From assembly GCF_011752045.1 (NCBI RefSeq), contig NZ_JAAKXW010000001.1:1364001-1428000 (forward strand): 64,000 bases of DNA, read 5' to 3'. The translations under genes were made by a program, and so were the position numbers. The notes below the pieces were generated by a model. The model was given only the letters and a program-made list of their open reading frames with translations, was not told the DNA's origin and made no database searches. Numbering within the stretch: position 1 is the first letter of the stretch; each line of letters opens with the position of its first letter. This document shows, in pieces, positions 18,861 through 27,932 of the stretch. The DNA is from Microbacterium hydrocarbonoxydans (GTDB lineage Bacteria > Actinomycetota > Actinomycetes > Actinomycetales > Microbacteriaceae).

Positions 18861-18893
18861 GCGCATCCACGGATCGGTAGTCCCTGGATGCGC
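18861..18893. promoter_or_regulatory. 9-bp inverted repeat between XRE and SDR genes
   Basis: GCGCATCCA and its exact complement TGGATGCGC flank a 15-base spacer in the gap between the divergent regulator and SDR genes. A dimeric XRE protein binding here could control both promoters. The arms contain the genome's very common GCATCC hexamer, which lowers the weight of the match. Confidence 0.4.
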
Positions 18894-18938
18894 CGACGGC
18901 GCTGCGGGAGCGTGGAAGGGAGATCAGAGGAGAGCATC

Positions 18939-19880
18939 ATGGCACGCACGGACATCGACATCACCGTCCCATCCCTGACGGGCACCAGAGCGGTCATCAC
19001 CGGCGCGAGCGACGGCATCGGCACGGGCATCGCCGCGCGCCTCGCCGCCGCGGGGGCGGAGGTGATCATGCCGGTGCGCAACCGGGACAAGGGCGAGGCG
19101 GCGATCGCCCGCATCCGCCGGACGGTGCCGGCGGCCGCGCTCTCGCTGCGCGACCTGGACCTGTCCTCGCTGGACTCCGTCGCGGACCTGGGCTCCGCGC
19201 TGCGCGCCGAGGGCGACCCGATCGGCATCCTCATCGCGAACGCGGGCGTGATGACGCCGCCGGAGCGGCAGACCACGATCGACGGCTTCGAGCTGCAGCT
19301 CGGCGCCAACCACCTCGGCCATTTCGCCCTCGTCGGGCAGCTCCTCCCGCTGCTGATCGACGGCCGGGCACGCGTGACCTCGCAGATCAGCGTCGCGGCT
19401 CGCACGGGGACCGTGGACGAGGACGATCCGAACAGCGAGCGCTCCTACGACGGGATGCGCGCGTATCGGCAGTCGAAGATCGCCCTAGGACTCTTCGGCC
19501 TGGAGCTCGACCGGCGCAGCCGCGCGGAGGGGTGGGGCATCACCAGCACCCTCTCCCACCCCGGAGTCGCTCCCACGAGCCTGCTGGCCGCTCGACCCGA
19601 GCTCGGGCGGGAGACCCAGACGCGCAGCAGGAGGGTGATCGGGGCGCTGTCCCGGCGCGGCATCCTCTTCGGCACCGCCGAGAGCGCAGGCCTTCCCGCC
19701 GTGTACGCGGCGACCTCTCCGGATGCCCGCGGCGGCGGCTTCTACGGCCCGAGCGGGCCCGGTCGCCTCGGCGGCAGGCCGGGACCGCAGAGGCTCTACC
19801 GGCCGCTGCGGGATGCGGATGCCGCAGCGAGGGTGTGGCGGCTGTCGGAACAGCTCACCGGCGCCCGGGTCGCCGTCTGA
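18939..19880 (+). CDS. short-chain dehydrogenase/reductase
   Basis: An SDR-family oxidoreductase of 313 residues. The NAD(P)-binding glycine motif [12 protein letters not shown] is at residues 21-32, the NAG motif is at 101-103, and the active-site pair Tyr176/Lys180 is in [12 protein letters not shown]. It resembles the retinol-dehydrogenase/WWOX-like 'SDR family oxidoreductase' group, usually NADPH-dependent with broad carbonyl substrates. The ATG at 18939 has AGAGGAGAG just upstream. Divergent transcription from an XRE/MmyB regulator suggests inducible expression. No substrate can be proposed. Confidence 0.88.
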   Translation: MARTDIDITVPSLTGTRAVITGASDGIGTGIAARLAAAGAEVIMPVRNRDKGEAAIARIRRTVPAAALSLRDLDLSSLDSVADLGSALRAEGDPIGILIANAGVMTPPERQTTIDGFELQLGANHLGHFALVGQLLPLLIDGRARVTSQISVAARTGTVDEDDPNSERSYDGMRAYRQSKIALGLFGLELDRRSRAEGWGITSTLSHPGVAPTSLLAARPELGRETQTRSRRVIGALSRRGILFGTAESAGLPAVYAATSPDARGGGFYGPSGPGRLGGRPGPQRLYRPLRDADAAARVWRLSEQLTGARVAV

Positions 19881-19916
19881 TCGCCACGGACGGCTTCCCG
19901 ACGATGTCGCGCCGTC

Positions 19917-20417
19917 CTAGTCGCAGCCGCAGCCGCCGGCCGGGGTCTTCACCATGAAGCACACGTCGCAGACGCCGTAGTCGCGCTCCTCCGGCTTCGG
20001 GGCGCGGGGGGCGGCCGCCGCCCGAGGCGCCGCCGTGCGCGGGGCGGACGGACGCTTGGCGCGAGCCGGAGTCTCCGGGAGGAACTCGCTGGGGTGCGTC
20101 ACGTAGAAGTACGGCGGACGCCCCTCGCTGGGCTTCAGCCGCTGCGGACGGGAGCCGACGACGACGAGCTCGTCCTCGGTGAAGCCGTTCGTGTAGGTGC
20201 GGCCGATGTGCAGGGATGCGCCTTCGCCGCGGCGGATGGCCTCGATGTACCGGCCGCGGTCGATGTAGGAGGAGATGCCGACGGCATCCATGATCGCGGC
20301 GATGAACTCATGGTTCGATTCGTTGATGCGGTGCGCGCGCAGAGCCTCTGCGAGGGATCGGTACGGACGGGAGGTGCCGGTGGGGGTCGGGCCCTGGACT
20401 TCGTTCATCCCTTCCAT
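19917..20417 (-). CDS. hypothetical protein with C-terminal Cys-rich tail
   Basis: A protein of about 166 residues with no family name I can give. The N-terminal half (YRSLAEALRAHRINESNHEF through GEGASLHIGRTYTNGFTEDE) looks folded and mixed alpha/beta. A basic Ala/Pro-rich linker (about 115-145) follows, and the end is YGVCDVCFMVKTPAGGCGCD. The CxxC and CxC pairs could bind one zinc or make a metal-binding tail. The start ATG at 20417 (MEGMNEV) has GGGGATGA upstream; ATG 20408 is an alternative. The very long upstream open frame on this strand is antisense to real genes. It is divergent from a flavoprotein gene. Confidence 0.65.
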   Translation of the reverse strand: MEGMNEVQGPTPTGTSRPYRSLAEALRAHRINESNHEFIAAIMDAVGISSYIDRGRYIEAIRRGEGASLHIGRTYTNGFTEDELVVVGSRPQRLKPSEGRPPYFYVTHPSEFLPETPARAKRPSAPRTAAPRAAAAPRAPKPEERDYGVCDVCFMVKTPAGGCGCD

Positions 20418-20453
20418 GATCTCATCCCCGGCCGGGCGTGGAAGACTGGCCGC

Positions 20454-21902
20454 ATGGCTCGCGCGACGATCATCGGCTCCGGCCCGAACGGCCTGACGTC
20501 CGCGGTCGCGCTCGCGAGGGCCGGCTACGAGGTCCGGGTGCTCGAAGCCGCGGACACGATCGGCGGCGGCGTCCGCACGGCCGAGTCCACGCTCCCCGGC
20601 TTCCGGCACGACGTCTGCTCCGCGGTGCATCCCGCCGCCCTCGCCTCGCCGTTCTTCCAGGCGTTCGGACTCGGAAGCCTGATCGAGTGGATCCGTCCCG
20701 AGATCTCCTACGCGCATCCTCTCGACGGCGGCAGGGCGGGCATCGCCTGGCGGGACATCGACCGCACCGCCGCGAGCCTCGGCGACGACGAGCGCGCCTG
20801 GCTCGCCCTGCTCCGCCCCCTGAGCGCGCACATCGACGGAGTGGTCGACTTCACCGGGAATCAGCTGCTGCGCCTCCCCCGCGAACCCGTCACGGCCATC
20901 CGGTACGCCCTCCGGATGCTGGAGCAGGGCACCCCGCTCGCGCGCCGCGCCTTCCGCACCGAGGAGGGCGCGGCCCTGCTCTCCGGGGTGCTCGCGCACG
21001 CGAACACCCCGCTCCCCTCGCTCGCCGGTGCGGCCGCCGGCCTGCTGCTCGCCGCGCTCGGGCACGCCGGCGGCTGGATGTATCCGCGCGGAGGCGCGCA
21101 GCGCATCGCCGACGCCCTCCTCGCCGATCTGGAGGCCCACGGGGGCGTCGCGGTGACGGATGCCGGCGTCGCCGACCTCTCCGCCCTCGACTGGGGCGAC
21201 CCCGCCCGCGGCGATCTGCTGCTGCTGAACACGTCGCCGAGGCTCGCCCTCACCCACCCGGACATCCCGGCCGGCTACGCCCGCGCCCTCCGGTCGTACC
21301 GCTACGGCCCCGCGGCCGCGAAGGTCGACTTCGCACTCGACGGCCCGGTGCCCTGGGCGAACGCCGACGTCGCCGAGGCGCCGACGGTGCACCTCGGCGG
21401 CACGCGTGAGGAGGTCTGGGCGAGCGAGAACGCCGTCGCCCGCGGACGCGTGACCGACCGCCCCTACGTGCTCGCCGTGCAGCCGTCGGTGTTCGACCCG
21501 AGCCGCGCGCCGGAGGGCAAGGCGGTGCTGTGGGCGTACATCCACGTGCCGCCGGGTTCCGATCTCGACCCGACCGATCTCGTCACCCGGCAGGTCGAGC
21601 GGTTCGCGCCCGGGTTCCGCGACCGGATCCTCGCGCACCACGCCGTGCCGGCATCCGCCCGCGAGGCGATCAACCCCTCCGAGATCGGCGGAGACGTGCT
21701 CGGCGGCTCCTTCACGATCAGGCAGGCGCTCCGCAGGCCGACCCTCGGCCCCGCCCCCTGGCGCACGCCCATGCGCGGGGTGTACCTCGCCTCCGCGTCG
21801 ACCCCTCCCGGACCCGGCGTCAACGGCATGGCCGGCTGGCATGCCGCGCGGACGGCGCTGAAGGACGCCGGCATCCGGGCGTCGCTCGACGAGCTGTTCT
21901 GA
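20454..21902 (+). CDS. phytoene-desaturase-like FAD/NAD(P) oxidoreductase
   Basis: A flavoprotein of 482 residues. The dinucleotide-binding motif IIGSGPNGLTSAVALARAG is at residues 6-24, followed by VLEAADTIGGGVRTAE, as in the phytoene dehydrogenase/CrtI-like amine-oxidoreductase superfamily. The C-terminal FAD-contact region reads GVYLASASTPPGPGVNGMAGWHAA. No phytoene synthase or other carotenoid gene is nearby, so a carotenoid role is not supported and the substrate is unknown. The start ATG is at 20454 and the stop is at 21900-21902. It is followed by a repeat-rich gap. Confidence 0.82.
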   Translation: MARATIIGSGPNGLTSAVALARAGYEVRVLEAADTIGGGVRTAESTLPGFRHDVCSAVHPAALASPFFQAFGLGSLIEWIRPEISYAHPLDGGRAGIAWRDIDRTAASLGDDERAWLALLRPLSAHIDGVVDFTGNQLLRLPREPVTAIRYALRMLEQGTPLARRAFRTEEGAALLSGVLAHANTPLPSLAGAAAGLLLAALGHAGGWMYPRGGAQRIADALLADLEAHGGVAVTDAGVADLSALDWGDPARGDLLLLNTSPRLALTHPDIPAGYARALRSYRYGPAAAKVDFALDGPVPWANADVAEAPTVHLGGTREEVWASENAVARGRVTDRPYVLAVQPSVFDPSRAPEGKAVLWAYIHVPPGSDLDPTDLVTRQVERFAPGFRDRILAHHAVPASAREAINPSEIGGDVLGGSFTIRQALRRPTLGPAPWRTPMRGVYLASASTPPGPGVNGMAGWHAARTALKDAGIRASLDELF

Positions 21903-21921
21903 CCCGCCCCCTTCCCTGGTC

Positions 21922-22006
21922 CTCGAGACCCCGGGCTCCCGCCGAGACCCCGGCGTATCGACGTCGGCAGGACGGGGTCTCGACGACAGGACGGGGTCTC
22001 GACGAC
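21922..22006. repeat. GAGACCCC-type repeats with tandem 19-mer
   Basis: The gap between the flavoprotein and DNA ligase genes holds two copies of CGAGACCCCGG (from 21924 and 21943) and then two exact tandem copies of the 19-base unit AGGACGGGGTCTCGACGAC (21969-21987 and 21988-22006), which are inverted relative to the first two. The same GAGACCCCGTC core occurs as a perfect 40-bp palindrome near 36.05 kb, so this appears to be a dispersed palindromic element. Confidence 0.7.
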
Positions 22007-22052
22007 ATGAGGCCGCCTTCCCTCCTCCACTCGGCGCCGCCAGGATGGGACC

Positions 22053-23096
22053 ATGCGCTACGACATCCCCGCGCCCATGCTGGCCAAGGCCGCGGCATCC
22101 GTCCCCGATCCGTCGAAGACATCGGGCGGCCTGCTGTATGAACCGAAGTGGGACGGCTTCCGCGGTCTGATCGCCTGGGACGGCGAGACGGTCGAGATCG
22201 GCTCGCGCGGGGCGAAGCCGCTGACGCGGTACTTCCCCGAGCTCGTGGAGGCGATCCCCGCGCTCCTCCCCGGTCCCTGCCTCCTCGACGGTGAGATCGT
22301 CGTCGCGACAGGACCCGCGGGCGCGCAGCGGCTGGACTGGGAAGCGCTGAGCCAGCGCATCCACCCCGCCGCCTCCCGCGTCGCGAAGCTCGCGGTCGAG
22401 ACGCCCGCGATGTTCATCGCGTTCGACCTGCTCGCCGCGGGCGACGAGGATCTGCAGGCCGCCCCTTTCGCCGCGCGCCGCGAGCGCCTGGAGGCGCTGC
22501 TGTCCGGCGTCGGGCACCCGCTGCATCTCACCCGGACCACTCGTGACCGCGAGGCCGCGGTGCGCTGGCTCGAGGAGTTCGAGGGGGCGGGACTGGACGG
22601 GGTCGTCGCGAAGCCGCTCGATCAGCCGTACGCGCCGGGCAAGCGGACGCTGTTCAAGATCAAGCACGCGCGCACCGCCGACGTCGTGGCCCTCGGCTAC
22701 CGCATCCACAAGTCCGGCTCCGGGGTGGGCTCCCTCCTGGTGGGCCTGTACGGCTCGGACGGCGTGCTGCGCCAGGTCGGCGGCGTCGCCGCATGGAGCG
22801 ACGCGCGCAGGCAGGAGCTCGTCGAGGAGCTCGCACCGCTGGTGGAGCGCGACGAATCGGGGGCCGCCGTCACCGGCGAGGGCGAGCGCTCGCGCTTCTC
22901 GGGTGCGAAGGACGTGTCGTTCGTGCGGCTGCGCCCCGAGCGGGTGCTCGAGGTGCGCTACGACCAGCTGGAGGGCATGCGGTTCCGGCACACCGTGCAG
23001 TTCGAGCGCTGGCGCCCCGACCGCGACGCGCGCACCTGCACCTACGACCAGCTCGAGACGGTGGCCGGCTACGACCTCGCAGACGTCCTGAGCTGA
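22053..23096 (+). CDS. ATP-dependent DNA ligase (LigC-like)
   Basis: An ATP-dependent DNA ligase of 347 residues. Motif I (EPKWDGFRG) has the adenylated Lys32. Other nucleotidyltransferase motifs are LLDGEIV, MFIAFDLLA, GVVAKPLD and LFKIKHARTADVVALGY. The C-terminal OB-fold domain starts near LLVGLYGSDGVLRQVGG. It is the size of mycobacterial LigC (Rv3731) and lacks the polymerase and phosphoesterase modules of LigD. The next gene, convergent with 6 bases between stops, is a LigD-type polymerase, as at the mycobacterial Rv3730c-Rv3731 locus. A repair role with that polymerase, for example in end joining or excision repair, is inferred. Confidence 0.92.
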   Translation: MRYDIPAPMLAKAAASVPDPSKTSGGLLYEPKWDGFRGLIAWDGETVEIGSRGAKPLTRYFPELVEAIPALLPGPCLLDGEIVVATGPAGAQRLDWEALSQRIHPAASRVAKLAVETPAMFIAFDLLAAGDEDLQAAPFAARRERLEALLSGVGHPLHLTRTTRDREAAVRWLEEFEGAGLDGVVAKPLDQPYAPGKRTLFKIKHARTADVVALGYRIHKSGSGVGSLLVGLYGSDGVLRQVGGVAAWSDARRQELVEELAPLVERDESGAAVTGEGERSRFSGAKDVSFVRLRPERVLEVRYDQLEGMRFRHTVQFERWRPDRDARTCTYDQLETVAGYDLADVLS

Positions 23097-23102
23097 GCCC
23101 GT

Positions 23103-24155
23103 TCAGCCCGCCACCGGGTTGCCGTCCTCGTCCCAGTTCTCGGCGACCTTCTTGCTGGGCTGCACGCGCGGCGGCTCCCCCGGCATCTTCGGGAACTCCG
23201 GGGGGAACGGCAGCTCCCCCAGTCCGTTCGCCTTGTCGCGCTCCCACCACTCCAGCAGCGTGTCGATCCGGCCCGGGGCGTCCTGCTTCCCGGCCCACGG
23301 GTCGCCGATGTCCGCGAGTCGCTTCGGCACCGTGCGCACCGTGAACTGCGCAGGGTCGAGCCCGTCGAGCTCCTCCCAGTGCACCGGTGTCGACACGGTC
23401 GCGGCGGGGAGGGCGCGCGGGCTGTAGGCGCCCGCCATGGTGCGGTCGCGGTTGGCCTGGTTGAAGTCGATGAAGATCCGCTCTCCGCGCTCCTCCTTCC
23501 ACCAGTTCATCGTCACCCGGTCCGGCATCCGGCGCTCCAGCTCGCGGCCGGCGGCGATCACCGCGTGGCGGACGTCGAGGAACTCGTGCGTCGGCTCGAT
23601 CGGCGCGAAGACGTGCAGGCCGCGGTTGCCGCTGGTCTTCACGAACGCCTCGAGACCGACCTCCCGCAGCACCTCGCGCAGGGCGTGGGCCGCAGGGACC
23701 GCGTCGGCGAAGTCGGTGCCCGGCTGCGGGTCGAGGTCGATGCGCAGCTCGACAGGGTTGTCGGGGTCGCTCGCGAGCGACGCCCACGGGTGGAACACGA
23801 TCGTGTTCATCTGCGCGGCCCACACGATCGCACTCGGCCGGTTCAGGACGATCTGCGGATGCTGCCGCCCGCTGTTGTACGTCACCATCACGGCATCGAC
23901 GTAGTCGGGGGTGCCGGCGGGCGGGTTCTTGGAGAAGAAGCCGCCCTTCGCGATGCCGTCGCGGAAGCGCTCGAGCGACACCGGCCGGTTGCCGTTCGCC
24001 TCGAGGAAGGGACCGCTGACGAGCTGGAAGTACTCCGCGAGCTCGGCCTTGGTGATTCCGGGCACCGGCCAGACGGCCTTGTCCGGGCTGGAGAGCACGA
24101 CCTCGCGCTCTCCGTCGGGGTCGACGACGGTCAGGGTCACTCGTTCGGAGGCCAT
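23103..24155 (-). CDS. LigD-type polymerase/primase domain protein
   Basis: A stand-alone archaeo-eukaryotic-primase-type polymerase of 350 residues, equal to the polymerase module of LigD and resembling mycobacterial PolD1 (Rv3730c). The metal-binding Asp140 and Asp142 are in LRIDLDPQPGTDFADAV, with KTSGNRGLHVFAPIEPTHEF following. Such enzymes add NTPs or dNTPs at gaps and breaks. The C-terminal 60 residues are proline-rich and unlike LigD. The gene converges with the ATP-dependent ligase gene. No ku gene is visible in the window. Start: ATG at 24155. Confidence 0.92.
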   Translation of the reverse strand: MASERVTLTVVDPDGEREVVLSSPDKAVWPVPGITKAELAEYFQLVSGPFLEANGNRPVSLERFRDGIAKGGFFSKNPPAGTPDYVDAVMVTYNSGRQHPQIVLNRPSAIVWAAQMNTIVFHPWASLASDPDNPVELRIDLDPQPGTDFADAVPAAHALREVLREVGLEAFVKTSGNRGLHVFAPIEPTHEFLDVRHAVIAAGRELERRMPDRVTMNWWKEERGERIFIDFNQANRDRTMAGAYSPRALPAATVSTPVHWEELDGLDPAQFTVRTVPKRLADIGDPWAGKQDAPGRIDTLLEWWERDKANGLGELPFPPEFPKMPGEPPRVQPSKKVAENWDEDGNPVAG

Positions 24156-24234
24156 GCTCCGACCCTAGGGCGCGTGCTCGCCGCGCGGAACCCCGGACGC
24201 GCCGCGACCACGCCGCTGCGGTCGGTCGCTGCTG

Positions 24235-25356
24235 TCAGTCGCTGCCGTCGCCGAGGCGCACGGCGAGGACGAGCACCGGGGCCAGGGCGTCGCGTTCCAC
24301 GACGAGGGTCGGGCCGGCGGGGTCGACGACGACGCCGGCCATCTCGGTGTGACTGGAGAGCACCTTCGCGAGCTGCTCGGGCTCGAAGGGCAGCGGGCGG
24401 TCGCCGCGTCCCAGTGCGAGCACCTCGAGCGGGTGCGAGAACAGCTGGAGGAACCTCTTGCCGTCGGGGGTCTGCGCCTCGGCGATGCCGACCTGACCGG
24501 TGCCCGATCCGTCGTTCACCGCCACCCACATGCGCTTGCGCGCGAGAGCCTCGCCGACCTTCGAGGTCGTGTCCTGCGCGCGCGGGGCAGCGAGGAGCGA
24601 CTTGACCGTCATCTCGGCGTCGGCCTGCTCGACCGCCTTCTGCAGCAGCTCCGTGGGGAACACCACCCGGTGCGGCGCCGAGGCGTTGTCGACGATGAGC
24701 CCGGCGAACTCTCCGGCGACGACCTGCTGGAACACGGAGGTCGCCGGCTGCGCGACCGCCGAGGTGGCGGTGGGGTCGCTCTCGAGCTGCACCGAGTCGC
24801 GGACGGCGCCCGCGGAGCTGAACGCGAGCATGAACTGCCGATCGCCGTCGCGGACGACGGCCACGGCGAGCGGCTTGCCCTCGCTGATCTGCGCGCGGGC
24901 GTCGCCGTTCACGCGGATGTACAGGTGACCCTGGAGCGCCTGGCGGAGCACGCCCAGCAGCTGCTCGTTGGACGCCCCCTGTTCGATCTGCTTGAGCGCC
25001 TCGCGCAGCAGGACGTTGTCCTTCATCCCCGCGACGGTCTCCGTCTGCGCGGGGGGCAGGGCGGGGGCGAGCGGGAGTCGGCGCTCCTCCGGCTGGGCCG
25101 GTGCGGGCGCAGGCGCCGCGGCGTTCACCGGCGCCGCGGGGGGCTGCGGCTTCGCGTCGGGGTCGGGCAGCGTGATCGCGGGGCCTGCCTGAGCGCCGAC
25201 GCCGCGGAAGGCCTGCACGGAGATGCTGACGGCCGGAGCCGGCTCCGTCGTCTCGGGCTCCGCGGCGACCGGAGTCTCGCTCTCCGGCTCCGTGAGGGCG
25301 GATGCCGGCGTGACGACGTCGTCAGCGGACTTCTTGCGGCGGGAGAACAGGGCCAT
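24235..25356 (-). CDS. SseB-domain protein
   Basis: A cytosolic protein of 373 residues. The first 110 residues are low-complexity, Ala/Pro/Glu-rich and probably disordered (PVAAEPETTEPAPAVSISVQ). Two SseB-like domains follow. The first starts near MKDNVLLREALKQIEQGASN, with LYIRVNGDARAQISEG and SVFQQVVAGEFAGLIVDNAS. The second starts near TSKVGEALARKRMWVAVNDG, ending in SHTEMAGVVVDPAGPTLVVE. SseB domains are found in enhanced-serine-sensitivity proteins and many actinobacterial proteins of unknown role. The gene lies downstream of pcrA (49-base gap) and may be co-transcribed with it. The function is unknown. Confidence 0.78.
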   Translation of the reverse strand: MALFSRRKKSADDVVTPASALTEPESETPVAAEPETTEPAPAVSISVQAFRGVGAQAGPAITLPDPDAKPQPPAAPVNAAAPAPAPAQPEERRLPLAPALPPAQTETVAGMKDNVLLREALKQIEQGASNEQLLGVLRQALQGHLYIRVNGDARAQISEGKPLAVAVVRDGDRQFMLAFSSAGAVRDSVQLESDPTATSAVAQPATSVFQQVVAGEFAGLIVDNASAPHRVVFPTELLQKAVEQADAEMTVKSLLAAPRAQDTTSKVGEALARKRMWVAVNDGSGTGQVGIAEAQTPDGKRFLQLFSHPLEVLALGRGDRPLPFEPEQLAKVLSSHTEMAGVVVDPAGPTLVVERDALAPVLVLAVRLGDGSD

Positions 25357-25405
25357 ATGAGCCAGCCTAACCCTCGCCGGCGTCAGTGCTCACAGCATCG
25401 GGGCG

Positions 25406-27862
25406 TCAGATCTTCTCGATCGGCGCGACCTTGATGAGGAGCTTCTTCTGCCCGGCCGAGTCGAACCGGACGTGGGCGATGCGCTTGGCGCCCTCGCCGG
25501 TCACGGCATCCACGCGTCCCTCGCCGAAGTCGACGTGACGGATGCGGTCGCCCGCGGCCAGCTCGAGGTCGCCGTTGTCGCGCATCTTCGCCGTGACGCG
25601 GTTGGGGATCTTGTCCATCGCGGTCGAGAGCGGCTTGAGCTGATCACGCCCGGGCAGCGGCTTGACCGCGAACCGGTCGCCTGAGCCGGAACCGCCGCCG
25701 AAGCCGCCCGCGCGCCGCGCGTTGAGCGCGCGCGACTGCATGCCGCCGCGGGAGTTCACATCTCCCGGGGACTGGCGCCAGTCGATGAGCCCGGACGGGA
25801 TCTCCTGCAGGAACCGGCTCGGCATCGCGACGGAGACCTCGCCGAACTGCGCCCTGGTCATCGCGAGCGACAGGTGCAGGCGCTTGCGCGCCCTGGTGAT
25901 GCCGACGTAGAACAGCCGGCGCTCCTCCTGAGGACCGCCGGGCTCCCCCGCCGAGATGCGGTGCGGGATGAGGTCCTCCTCGACGCCGGTCACGAAGACG
26001 GCGTCGTACTCGAGCCCCTTGGCGGTGTGCATGGTCATCAGGGAGACCGCGCCGGACTCGTCATCCAGGTCGTCGGCGTCGGAGACGAGGGCGACCTCGG
26101 TGAGGAAGTCGACGATCGTGCCCTCGGGGTTGTTGCGCGCGAAGTCGCGGGCCACGGCGACGAACTCGTCGAGGTTCTCCACGCGGGCCTCGTCCTGCGG
26201 GTCCCGGCTGGCGCGCAGCGCGTCGAGGTAGCCGCTCTTCGACAGCAGCAGGCTCAGGCCGTCTGCCACGGTGGTCGGCGCCGGCACCTCGCCGGAGGAG
26301 GGCAGCATGATCTCGGTCGCCTCGGCGAGCACGGCGTCGAGCTGGGCGATCGCGGCCTGGATCTTCGGACCGAACCCGAGTTCGGCAGGCACCGACAGCG
26401 CCTGGCGGAACGTGATCCCGTGCTCCTCGGCGAAGCGGGCGATCGCCGTCTCGGTCACGTCGCCGATCCCGCGTCGCGGTTTGTTGAGGATGCGTCGGAC
26501 GGCCATCTCGTCGGCCGGGTTCGCGACGGCGACGAGGTAGGCGAGGGCGTCCTTGATCTCGGCGCGCTCGTAGAACTTCGTGCCGCCCATGATCTTGTAC
26601 GGCACTGCGGAGCGGATGAAGATCTCCTCCAGCGCGCGGGACTGCGAGTTGGTCCGGTAGAAGACCGCCATCTCGGAGTACGGCATGCCGGCGCGGCGCA
26701 GCGCCTCGACCTCGTCGGCGACGAACTGCGCCTCGTCGTGCTGCGAGTAGCCGGTGAAGCCGACGATCCTGTCGCCGTCGCCCTTGTCGCTCCAGAGCTT
26801 CTTGTCCTTGCGGTCGAAGTTGTTGCCGATCACGGCGTTCGCCGCCGAGAGGATGTTCTGGGTCGACCGGTAGTTCTGCTCGAGGAGCACGACCCTGGCG
26901 CCGGGGAAGTCGCGCTCGAACTCGCTGATGTTGCGGATGTCGGCGCCGCGGAAGGCGTAGATGGACTGGTCGGAGTCGCCGACGACCGTGAGCGATGCCG
27001 CCTCCAGCGCGGGTGCCGTCTCCGGCTCGAAGATCATCATTCCGTTCGAGGCATACGGGTCCGGGGCGTCGGCGGACACCGGTCGCGTCAGCTCATGGAT
27101 GAGCGCGTACTGAGCGTGGTTGGTGTCCTGGTACTCGTCGACGAGGATGTGCCGGAACCGGCGGCGGTAGGTGTCCGCCACCTGCGGGAAGGCCCGGAAC
27201 AGGTACACGGTCTGTCCGATGAGGTCGTCGAAGTCGAAGGCGTTGGCCTTCTGCAGCTGCCGCTGGTAATCGGCGAACAGCTCGACGAAGATGCGCTCAG
27301 CGGGGTCGGACATGTTGGCCTGGCGGGCGTAGCCCTCGGCATCCGACAGCTCGTTCTTGAGCTTCGAGATGCGGGACTGCACGGATGCCGGGGTCAGCCC
27401 GTAGGCGTCGGCCTCGTGCTCCTTGACCAGCCGCTTGATGAGCGCGCGCGAGTCGCCGGAGTCGTAGATGGTGAAGGACTTCGTGAACCCGAACTGCTCC
27501 GCCTCGCGCCGGAGGATGCGCACGCAGGCGGAGTGGAAGGTGGAGATCCACATGCCGCGTGCGGCGTCGCCGACGATCGCCTCCACGCGCTCGCGCATCT
27601 CGCCGGCCGCCTTGTTGGTGAAGGTGATCGCGAGGATCTGGCTCGGCCACGCCTCGCGGGCGCGCAGCAGCGAGGCGATCCGGCGGGTGAGCACGCTGGT
27701 CTTGCCTGAGCCCGCTCCCGCCACGATGAGCAGCGCCGGGCCGCGATAGGTCACGGCCTCCAGCTGCTGAGGGTTGAGGCCGGCGAGGAGGTCGTCCTGG
27801 CCCTGACCCCCCGTGGAACGAGGGCCGACGGATCCGGGGACGATGAGGGGAGCTTCGGTCAT
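25406..27862 (-). CDS. pcrA: ATP-dependent DNA helicase PcrA/UvrD
   Basis: A superfamily 1A 3'-5' helicase of 818 residues, used in nucleotide excision repair and for clearing RecA filaments or stalled polymerases. Walker A GAGSGKTSVLTR has Lys54. Further motifs are ILVDEYQDTNHAQYALIHEL, VVGDSDQSIYAFRGADIRNI, LEQNYRSTQNIL and MTMHTAKGLEYDAVFVTGVE, with VGITRARKRLHLS as the last. The C-terminal 60 residues (GDRIRHVDFGEGRVDAVTGE) form the Tudor-like domain that contacts RNA polymerase in PcrA. Length and order are typical of actinobacterial UvrD1/PcrA. Start: ATG at 27862. Confidence 0.96.
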   Translation of the reverse strand: MTEAPLIVPGSVGPRSTGGQGQDDLLAGLNPQQLEAVTYRGPALLIVAGAGSGKTSVLTRRIASLLRAREAWPSQILAITFTNKAAGEMRERVEAIVGDAARGMWISTFHSACVRILRREAEQFGFTKSFTIYDSGDSRALIKRLVKEHEADAYGLTPASVQSRISKLKNELSDAEGYARQANMSDPAERIFVELFADYQRQLQKANAFDFDDLIGQTVYLFRAFPQVADTYRRRFRHILVDEYQDTNHAQYALIHELTRPVSADAPDPYASNGMMIFEPETAPALEAASLTVVGDSDQSIYAFRGADIRNISEFERDFPGARVVLLEQNYRSTQNILSAANAVIGNNFDRKDKKLWSDKGDGDRIVGFTGYSQHDEAQFVADEVEALRRAGMPYSEMAVFYRTNSQSRALEEIFIRSAVPYKIMGGTKFYERAEIKDALAYLVAVANPADEMAVRRILNKPRRGIGDVTETAIARFAEEHGITFRQALSVPAELGFGPKIQAAIAQLDAVLAEATEIMLPSSGEVPAPTTVADGLSLLLSKSGYLDALRASRDPQDEARVENLDEFVAVARDFARNNPEGTIVDFLTEVALVSDADDLDDESGAVSLMTMHTAKGLEYDAVFVTGVEEDLIPHRISAGEPGGPQEERRLFYVGITRARKRLHLSLAMTRAQFGEVSVAMPSRFLQEIPSGLIDWRQSPGDVNSRGGMQSRALNARRAGGFGGGSGSGDRFAVKPLPGRDQLKPLSTAMDKIPNRVTAKMRDNGDLELAAGDRIRHVDFGEGRVDAVTGEGAKRIAHVRFDSAGQKKLLIKVAPIEKI

Positions 27863-27932
27863 GACCTTAGAAGTCTAGGCCGCCCCGGGGACACCGCAGA
27901 CGGCGCTCCCCTGCCGCCGCGGCAGCGGGCGC

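Noticed and set aside
20454..21902. Carotenoid biosynthesis gene (crtI)
   Set aside because: Only the general FAD-binding pattern matches; no phytoene synthase, cyclase or other carotenoid gene is present nearby.
20418..22991. Upstream extension of the small Cys-tailed protein to over 1000 residues
   Set aside because: The extension is antisense to the flavoprotein and DNA ligase genes; a ribosome site and compact protein support the start at 20417.
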